Shown: one piece after another, positions 56,962-64,000 of the stretch
How the letters are laid out: every line of letters starts with the position of its first letter
How positions within the stretch are numbered: the first letter of the stretch is position 1
NCBI GenBank assembly: GCA_030512335.1
Contig: JAULSU010000006.1
Coordinates: forward strand, 3,472,001-3,536,000
Direction of reading: 5' to 3'
Source of the DNA: Immersiella caudata
Lineage: Eukaryota > Ascomycota > Sordariomycetes > Sordariales > Lasiosphaeriaceae
DNA: 64,000 bases
Notes under the pieces: generated by a model
The model's database searches: none
Told to the model about the DNA's origin: nothing
What the model saw: only the letters and a program-made list of their open reading frames with translations
Program-made: the position numbers and the translations under genes

Positions 56962-58916
56962 GATGATGTTGGATCCTGGCGCCTGCCTTGGTAGCGAATA
57001 GAACTCGATTAGAGAGGGGAAATTGAGGCTGGTGTGGCCTTTCAGAATACGGGAGGGGTTTGACGAATTTCCTCGCGTGAAGACGACGGCAAGGGTATGT
57101 TGAAGGATAAAATGAGACAGGATTGATCAATGGGATAAAGCCGACTGATGAGTCGAGAGGAACCAGGGTGCGAGACATCGTGCCGAGCGAGCGAGCGAGG
57201 GAGCCCAGAGACTGCCGTCGGGTGCCCGCAAGCTGTCTGACCAGGAAGGAGCGCTCCTTCCTTAAACGCGTTTTTGCTGTCAGGGCTCGATTTTGATTGG
57301 GCACATTCTTGAAAAGGCTCGCCCAAATGGCGTGTGTTCTCAGATCGCTGATACGATTATCTTGAATTGGGTCCATCGCATTTGGAGAGCATTTTCGTTG
57401 GGAGCTCAACTGCTTGAGATCCAGAAGCCGGAGTTGGCTGGGATACCGACCCACGGGCTCATTTTATTGTTCTGATAACGGTTGTTTCGCCCGTGATCTG
57501 GCTCGGCTTCTTCGGGTGATAGTGCCACCTCGAATGCTGGAAGCCGCACGGATTGCTGGCAACCGTTGACTGTCGTACATGTGTCGTGCTGTATGTCTCC
57601 AGGGTGCAGGGGTTCTCCTGTTTTCGAGAACAAAACGGTTGTCTCGGGGTGAGATAGTAGTTTGACGAGGCGATTGTTCAGACTGTGGTTCGCCATCAGC
57701 CGTTCCAAGCTTCTACGACTAACCAAAAGTTTGGAACCCGCTCGTTACTTCGTCGGGACGAAGCAATTGGAAGGGAAAATCTCAAGAGGCTTCTCTTTGC
57801 CTGCGCACCACCTTCCCCCAATCTCGCGGCTAGGCGGCCGATTCGATCAGCGGTCGATATTGCGGGTAGAATCTCAACTCTCAGCGGAAAATCATCGTGC
57901 GGCGAGCATCTCAAGAACCCGGTTTGCCAAAAACCCGGGCAGATTTCACCACACAAGAGGCTCATGCCGTTGCCCGCTCGCTAATTTGCCCCCAACCGCG
58001 GTTTAGAACAGCTAGAGGCCAGGTAGTCATAATTGAAATTATTTTCTATGGCAATATTTCTCATCCTGCATGATTGATTCACCCATGAGGGCTGCCTGCT
58101 CTCCGGAGAGCTGGTGATTATCGCAGGAAGACCCTCAATGCTTCGGGTGATGACCAAGGTCAGGCGTGGAGTTCTGACAAAGAAAATGTGCAAATCAAGC
58201 AAAACCAATCAGAACTTTCTCTTCTTTAAGGAAGAAAAAGGCATGTCTGCCCCATCGGTCGGTAAAAGTAGGCAAACTCAATCGTTAGCTGGGAAGGGAT
58301 AGCCACAGTTTGCTTGGGCACGTGGTGGGTCACGTGATGGGAAACAACGTGGCTTGACGTGCCTCAACATTTGTGACGAAATTGCCACAAGCCCAGACTT
58401 TCTCCTCACCATCAAACTTCCATTCCCGTTCAGGCCAAAGCGTCCTTCCAAATTGAACGCCTCGTGCTCTGACCACTTGTGATGCTTGCGCTTTTGTAGC
58501 GACGAACTTCTGCCTGGCTTCTCGACTTGAGCGCAAGTCACGCGATTCACATTGACTCGTTGGCGCTGCGCTGCGTTGTGCGGTCCCCCGTCTGGTGAAA
58601 GGTGCCCTTGTGGTCGATTCACCACCCACACGCTGCGCATTGTGCCTGTTAAGTGGAGTCAAAGAGAAATTAACCTATAACGTTGCGGCCCCACTTTTTT
58701 TTTCTCGACCGCCCTTGGCAGGTTTGCGCTGCTGCCATTTGAGCCCTTCGACTGCAATCCTTTCTTTCTTGCAACCACCACAAAGCATCCCCATCGCTGC
58801 GCTTTCTCGACGGGATCTCGTGTCCCTCGACCATTTACCCCCCTCGCCGAGTCTGCGTTTGTCTTGCCCAGTTCTTGCGACGATCCATTTGAACTGCCTG
58901 AACACGTGGCGACACA
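56962..58916. other. intergenic between divergent genes
   Basis: Shared upstream region of the protease and the KH-protein gene. No gene seen. Confidence 0.45.
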
Positions 58917-60878
58917 ATGGCGAACCCCCAGCCAGACATCAGTTCCATTTTGCGGCTGCTTGGAGGTGAGACTCAATCGTGTCGCGCCGCGACAAGCCAC
59001 GCGGCGATGGATTCTAACATGCGCGACCGACAGATGCTACCAACCGGCCTGCTACCTCAACTCCGACGCAGAGCCAACCTGGCCTGCCCGCGCCCGCGCC
59101 GCCTCCGATGGGAGCAAACCCATATGCTCCGCCAAATGCCTACCCATCCCAAGCTCCTCCGTACCAGCCTCCACCGAGCTACCCGTATCCGCAGCCTGCC
59201 GCCAGCGGGAGCATCGATCTGAGCGCGATTCGCCCTGTCAACTCTGGCACTCTGCCGCTCTCAGGCCCTATTGCCGACGCCATCGCGCAAGCCAAGGCCT
59301 ACGCTACCGACAAAGGCCTCACCCCATACGAACGACAGTCTGGAGGATATCAAGACAGGGATCCGCGCCAGCCCGACCACAGGCAGTATCCCCGCTCGCG
59401 CTCCAAGAGCCCTCCACAACGCGGTGGATTTCGCGACAGTAACCCTTACCGCGATGAACGCAGGGGTGATCATGGCGGACCGTCGCGCGACTACCGCGAG
59501 CGCTCCTTTTCTCCGGGTCGTGGCCGCCAGGGTTTCTCCCCACGAGGCGGAAACGGCGGTCGCGATCGTTCCCCCCTAAGAGGCAAAGATGACGGCAATG
59601 TCGAGACCATCTCTATTGAAGCCAGTCTCGTCGGTCTCATCATCGGCCACAAAGGCGAGAATCTGCGTCGCGTCGAGAAGGAGAGCGGCTGCCGAGTTCA
59701 GTTTATTCCGGCCGCCAACCCGAACGAAGAGTACCGACAGTGCAAGATAACAGGACCCCGACCCCAACGAGACGAGGCGAAGGATATGATTAACCGCATC
59801 ATTCAGGATAGTGGTATGAAGAGCGGCCGTGGTGGTCCTGATATGGGTGGAGGTGGGCACGGACATGGAGGGTATGGTGGCCGGGATAGGGCCCCCGCAC
59901 CTCCTCCGGGTGCTGTTGCTAAGGAGGGTGAGGACACGCTTCAGATCATGGTCCCCGATAGAACCGTGGGCTTGATTATTGGTCGCGGCGGTGAGACGAT
60001 TCGCGACTTGCAAGAGCGCAGCGGGTGCCACATCAACATCGTTGGCGAGAACAAGAGCGTCAACGGGCTCCGTCCCGTCAACCTCGTTGGCGCCCCCGCA
60101 GCTACTCGGCACGCAAAGGAACTCATCCTGGAAATCGTGGACAGTGACAGCAGGAACGGAAACAACCCTGGCGGCGGCGGCGGCGGCGGCGGCGGCAATG
60201 GCGGCGGCGGCCGTGGTGGGCGTGGCGATACCTTTGGAGGTCCTGGTGGCCCTGGCGGACCCGGCGGCCATGAAAAGATCAACGACTCAATTTTCGTTCC
60301 CTCTGACGCAGTTGGTATGATTATTGGCAAGGGCGGAGAGACTATCCGCGAGATGCAGAACACCACAGGATGCAAGATCAACGTATCGCAATCCTCAGGG
60401 CCCGGTGAAGTCGAGCGCGAGATCGGGTTGGTAGGAAGCCGCGAAGCTATTACTCGAGCCAAGCGGGCCATCGAGGATAAGGTTGATGCTGCGGTATGTA
60501 GTCAGTTCTTTCGCGAGGAACCCTAAGTGTGCTAACTTGTGCTCTCAGAGACAGAAGAGCGGCGGAGGCGGTGGTCGTGGCCGCGGACAGGGCCAAGGAC
60601 ATCGCGACTATGACAACCCCAGTTACGGCCAGCCATCTAACAACAACAGCGCCCCGCAGAACGTGCAACCCGGCGGAGCAGCGCCCGCTGCGGCTGGAGG
60701 AGGAGCTGACCCCTACGCCATTTGTATGTTGATCATGACTTCTGCATCCCTTGAGCACATGTACTGACTGTCGACAGATGGTGGATATGAGAATTACGTG
60801 GCCCTGTGGTGGCAGTCCCAGATGAACCAACAGGCCCAAGGCCAGGGAGGTCCCGGTCAAGCGCCCGGTACCTCTTAA
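58917..60878 (+). CDS. triple-KH-domain RNA-binding protein (FUBP-like)
   Basis: RNA/ssDNA-binding protein of 594 residues. Exons are 58917-58965 (49 nt), 59034-60493, 60549-60723 and 60778-60878, all in phase. The N-terminal 40-90 residues are Pro/Tyr/Gln-rich and are followed by an Arg/Ser/Gly-rich segment with R-S-R-S-K-S-P. KH1 is near residues 205-270 (G-L-I-I-G-H-K-G-E-N), KH2 316-385 (G-L-I-I-G-R-G-G-E-T) and KH3 434-500 (G-M-I-I-G-K-G-G-E-T), each with the conserved G-x-x-G loop. A poly-Gly linker separates KH2 and KH3. The C-terminus has G-G-R-G-R-G and ends in a short W-W-Q-S-Q-M tyrosine-motif-like segment, as in far-upstream-element-binding proteins. Likely nuclear, in transcription or pre-mRNA handling; the exact role is not known. 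Confidence 0.93.
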
Positions 60879-62294
60879 TGCCGCCCTGCTCGACTCTGCT
60901 CCGCTTGACGCTGACATACTCGCCCTATGACATGTCATGACCTTTTCGCCTCTGCATTCGTCTTGATTGGCCCTTTCTTGACGGCGCGTATTATATATGC
61001 TGCTAGGCACGTGGACATGTGAGCTTCCTTCGGGCTCTTGGGTTTGCCGGCGTAAGAGGAGCCCTTTCAGCACCCGTTCATGACTTGTACAAGTACGACC
61101 TTATTCGGCATTTCACCCTGCGACTTGATGATTCCGGATCGACTATTATACCACCTCGACTTTTTGCACCGCCCGTACGCATCTAATTATTTTCTTTGCC
61201 CTGCGGGAGGATGATATCTGGCGAAGTTGCGCAGTCGCCCACCGCTTTTCTCATGCTTTCTCTCTCGACTGGAAGGTGTGCCACCCGGACTGTTGGGCTT
61301 CTCGTGGGCGTGTACTACTTGTCTGCGTCGTGAAACAAGAGGACTCACGGTGTAACCTGGACGAACGTTATCCCCCGGCTGTCCAGCCGAAAGTTTGCCG
61401 TTGGGATTGGGTTCTACGTTCATCAAGCTAGGGTGGGCCTCACCACTGTGCCACGTTTGACACGGCCGTACCAGCTGCAAATGGTCTACGGACAAGAGGG
61501 GGCGATCCCGCTCGTCTTCATGGCTTACTGTCCTCGCATTCTTCCTCTTATTTTCTTCATTTTCCCACGCGCTTCTCGCCTCTTGACGACACATGGCCTT
61601 CAGCGCTCGGGTGTTTCGTCCTCAGATGGGCGGTGGGTCGGTAAGCATGCCTTTGCCAGAGCGTTTGAGATGTTTCTCTTGCCTCCATTGTGCACTCGGA
61701 TGCCCGTCGATGTTTTCCAGTTGAGACAACCTACGGGGGCGGCCATTTGATGATTCTGGTATGGTGGAATTATTCTGGAGGCGGCGCGTAAAAGCTTTTA
61801 TGAGGAAGAAGAATTATGCCTTGTACATTAGACTAGGGGAAGCAGAGTGGGAAATTTGACTTTCTGTTCTATCTGCGTTTGCCTGTTGTTTTTGCTGTGA
61901 GGTTCTGAGAGAAGCCCCCTGAACTCGAGGTTGTCTCCGACCCCGGCTTGGCGACCCCGTCCGTTTGTCCCACCCCAACCAAACTATAGCCCAATACTTC
62001 TAGGCGCCACTGTCTTATTCATCTACAACACGCTCTGGGGGATCTTTTTGAGCAGGAATAGCGGAATATGCGATGCCTTCGCCGCTCACAACGGAGTTCT
62101 GGTGGATACATTTTAATGGCAGTCTAAGTCGCCAGACGGACCTGTCCGATCGCCCAGGTAGGTATCGAGCTGACAACAAAAACCAGTGTCGGGTTGTATC
62201 CTCCCGTCGGGGCAACATTACCCCAACGCCGCCGCCCGATCAAACATCCTTCGCGATTCTCATGCTGAGATAAGACCTGCGACACGCGCGCATC

Positions 62295-62329
<35 letters not shown>

Positions 62330-62387
62330 TCGCCATTTGCGTGCAGGGCAGGGCAGGGCATCGCATCACCTCACACAACACTTCGCC
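60879..62387. other. intergenic
   Basis: No gene supported. A TA microsatellite lies at 62298-62325, and a G-G-G-C-A triplication precedes the next ATG. Confidence 0.45.
62298..62325. repeat. TA microsatellite
   Basis: Fourteen uninterrupted A-T dinucleotides, about 60 bases upstream of a start codon. Confidence 0.9.
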
Positions 62388-63278
62388 ATGGCTTCCAACG
62401 CCCCCACCACAGGAGCCAACCCCCTTTCCTTCATGACCCGCCTCTCACCCGACATCTACCACCTCCGCCACCTAAATCCTCCGTGCGGGCCCGGTTCCGG
62501 GTCCGCACCGGAACTCATACTCATCGCCTCCTGGATGGGCGCACGCGAAGCCCACATTGCAAAGTACATCGACCCGCATCGCAGCTTATATTCATCATCA
62601 GAAATCCTTTTGCTGCGCTCAGAGCCAGGCCATTTCACGCGTCCTGCCAAGTGCCGCAAGGCGATCCAAGATGCGGCCGTTCCTGTTTTGCGCGCGGCGA
62701 TTCCCCCCTTGGCAAGCTCATCCGGATCGGATACCGACAACACTGGCGGGACAAAAGGGAGACCTCCTCCTCGACTGCTAATCCACGTCTTTTCCGGCGG
62801 GGGCTCCTTCAGCCTCTTCCATCTTCGAACGCTGGTGGAGTTGCCTGCGCACGCGGTGGTGTACGACTCGGCCCCGCCGCAGTATCACTACAAGGAATCG
62901 TACGGTGCCATCTCGGCGTCGTTGCCGTCGAGGAACTTGCAGCTGCTGCTGGCGCCGGTGGTGCACTTTTGGTGTTTGCTTTGGTTCTTGCAGCACAGGG
63001 TGTTTGATACACGGGGAGGAGGCCCGCTGGGGAGGATCGCGGCGGCGCACAATGAGCGGGAGGGGAGGGCGGAGGGGGAGGTGAGGAGGGGTTATGCTTA
63101 CAGTGAGGGTGATCAGTTCGTGGGCTGGAGGGATGTGGAGTGGCACGGGGAGGAGGCAAGGAGGAGGGGGTTTGAGGTGGCGATGGAGAAGTTTGAGGGG
63201 AGTGGGCATGTGAATCATGCGAGGGTGGATGCGGAGAGGTATTGGGGGTTGGTGAGGTGGGCTTGGGAGGGGAGGTGA
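62388..63278 (+). CDS. PaxU/TMEM53-like alpha/beta hydrolase (DUF829)
   Basis: Intronless gene of 296 residues in the DUF829 family, which includes PaxU from indole-diterpene clusters and animal TMEM53. The fold start (E-L-I-L-I-A-S-W-M-G-A) is followed by K-Y-I-D. The nucleophile region is V-F-S-G-G-G-S-F-S-L, the expected Ser elbow. The acid is probably the D of Y-D-S-A-P-P or D-Q-F-V-G-W, and the base the H of G-S-G-H-V-N-H-A-R. The ATG at 62388 begins M-A-S-N-A-P, and the frame is open upstream to 62337. No indole-diterpene genes are nearby, so a metabolite-cluster role is not implied. Molecular activity is unknown for most members. Confidence 0.85.
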   Translation: MASNAPTTGANPLSFMTRLSPDIYHLRHLNPPCGPGSGSAPELILIASWMGAREAHIAKYIDPHRSLYSSSEILLLRSEPGHFTRPAKCRKAIQDAAVPVLRAAIPPLASSSGSDTDNTGGTKGRPPPRLLIHVFSGGGSFSLFHLRTLVELPAHAVVYDSAPPQYHYKESYGAISASLPSRNLQLLLAPVVHFWCLLWFLQHRVFDTRGGGPLGRIAAAHNEREGRAEGEVRRGYAYSEGDQFVGWRDVEWHGEEARRRGFEVAMEKFEGSGHVNHARVDAERYWGLVRWAWEGR

Positions 63279-63576
63279 TGGGTTTGTCGGGTGGGATGGG
63301 GCGCTGCGCGTCACGGGAGGAGTATGGATGAGAGGGTTGGTGTTTTGTTTGTTTTGGGGGCGAGCGCGATGCTGGCCGTGAGTATAGACGGGTTGGTATA
63401 GATACATCCGCTGTCTTTTCGACAAGCATGGTGGTGTTTCCTCTCGAACAGGTGTTTTGCGTCCTCCCTTTACACCCTTGAGTCGCCGTTTCGTCATGGC
63501 GAGAGAGGGTCCCGTGTCCTCCGAAAAGTCCGCACATGAAGCAGAGATAGATAGATACGTGTTTGTCGAGGTTGCG

Positions 63577-63894
63577 TCATGAGGTTCGCTGCCTCTTCTG
63601 CCTGCGTCCATCTTCAGCACGGTCAGTGATGGTGGAACTCTTCCTGGCCGTGGCAGCTTGGAAACCGTCATATTCTTCCATACCGCCGTAGCCTTCGTCG
63701 GCCTCCATCACCGCCGTACATCTGTCGCATTCTTGGTCGAACGAATGCTGCTCGTTCTGGACCCCACGTCGGCACTGGCCAAAGACTCCGGCGTTCTTGG
63801 CCTCGAGACAACTCAGACGCTGCGAGAGCTCGGCCCATGTGAAGCTCCCCATACATTGCGAGCATCTTCCGCTGAAGGCGACCATTCGACACAT
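63577..63894 (-). CDS. small Cys-rich protein, putative zinc ribbon
   Basis: Intronless 105-codon gene starting M-C-R-M-V-A-F-S-G-R-C-S-Q-C. Cys pairs C11-x2-C14 and C56-x2-C59 with C29 and C41 between could bind zinc. The N-terminal layout (M-C-R, C-x2-C, S-C-L-E-A-K-N, F-D-Q-E-C-D-x-C) recurs in small uncharacterised proteins of filamentous ascomycetes, as far as I recall. No signal peptide. The Arg/Lys-rich C-terminus (R-R-Q-K-R-Q-R) could be a nuclear signal. Function unknown. The upstream flank is cut off by the window end. Confidence 0.65.
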   Translation of the reverse strand: MCRMVAFSGRCSQCMGSFTWAELSQRLSCLEAKNAGVFGQCRRGVQNEQHSFDQECDRCTAVMEADEGYGGMEEYDGFQAATARKSSTITDRAEDGRRQKRQRTS

Positions 63895-64000
63895 GGCGGA
63901 AAACGCGAACGGCTGCTTGGCGGGTATCGATATAAGAGACTTGAAGGGAGTCGTTGGGTGTGATGCCCAGGAAGTTCAAAGAGGGTCGAGCAAGCGGGAA

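Noticed and set aside
61187..61594. 135-codon minus-strand ORF downstream of the KH gene
   Set aside because: Polar, basic, no recognisable motif; probably 3' flank by chance.
62778..63671. 297-codon minus-strand ORF over the DUF829 gene
   Set aside because: Pro/His/Arg-rich antisense frame opposite conserved catalytic motifs.

Overview
The window is nuclear DNA of a filamentous ascomycete, probably a Sordariomycete. The evidence is short spliceosomal introns (about 45-160 nt, GTAAGT-type donors, CTAAC/CTGAC branch sites), two HET-domain genes, a NACHT-ankyrin receptor gene, a fungal rhodopsin-fold (PTH11-like) membrane protein and long gene-poor intergenic stretches. I do not name a genus. 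No tRNA, rRNA, CRISPR or intact transposase gene was recognised.

Layout. 0-0.6 kb: broken 3' end of a single-pass membrane protein. 1.0-6.5 kb: a NACHT-ankyrin (NLR-like) gene whose last intron interval holds a 2-kb array of intron-like units. 8.1-9.1 kb: decayed FAD amine/sarcosine oxidase. 9.9-19.1 kb: two HET-domain genes around an MFS anion:cation symporter. 19.5-20.4 kb: arylamine N-acetyltransferase pseudogene. 22-23.6 kb: secreted FAD oxidoreductase. 24.8-26.2 kb: rhodopsin-fold membrane protein. 26.2-30.5 kb: gene desert. 30.6-31.6 kb: tyrosinase. 31.8-32.8 kb: F-box gene with an internal stop. 33.6-35.4 kb: berberine-bridge-type FAD oxidase. 36-37 kb: glycosyltransferase pseudogene. 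37.1-39.8 kb: a GFA-domain gene framed by nine inward-facing copies of a short motif. 43.4-45.3 kb: HAS1-type RNA helicase. 47.9-48.6 kb: Cys-rich secreted protein. 52.3-53.9 kb: 6-phosphofructo-2-kinase/fructose-2,6-bisphosphatase. 55.4-57 kb: aspartic protease. 58.9-60.9 kb: triple-KH RNA-binding protein. 62.4-63.3 kb: PaxU/DUF829 hydrolase. 63.6-63.9 kb: small Cys-rich protein.

The left 37 kb is accessory in character: recognition genes, secreted oxidoreductases and five broken or interrupted genes. The right 20 kb carries intact conserved genes (HAS1, PFK-2/FBPase-2, KH protein).

The most unusual signal is the array at 4294-6318. About 29 tandem units each carry a donor, branch site and acceptor around a body of about 63 nt, separated by 'exons' of only 3 or 6 nt, all multiples of three. 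It sits inside the ankyrin-coding part of the NLR gene. The second is the inward-facing motif set at 37.1-39.8 kb, which resembles the subterminal repeats of a DNA transposon.
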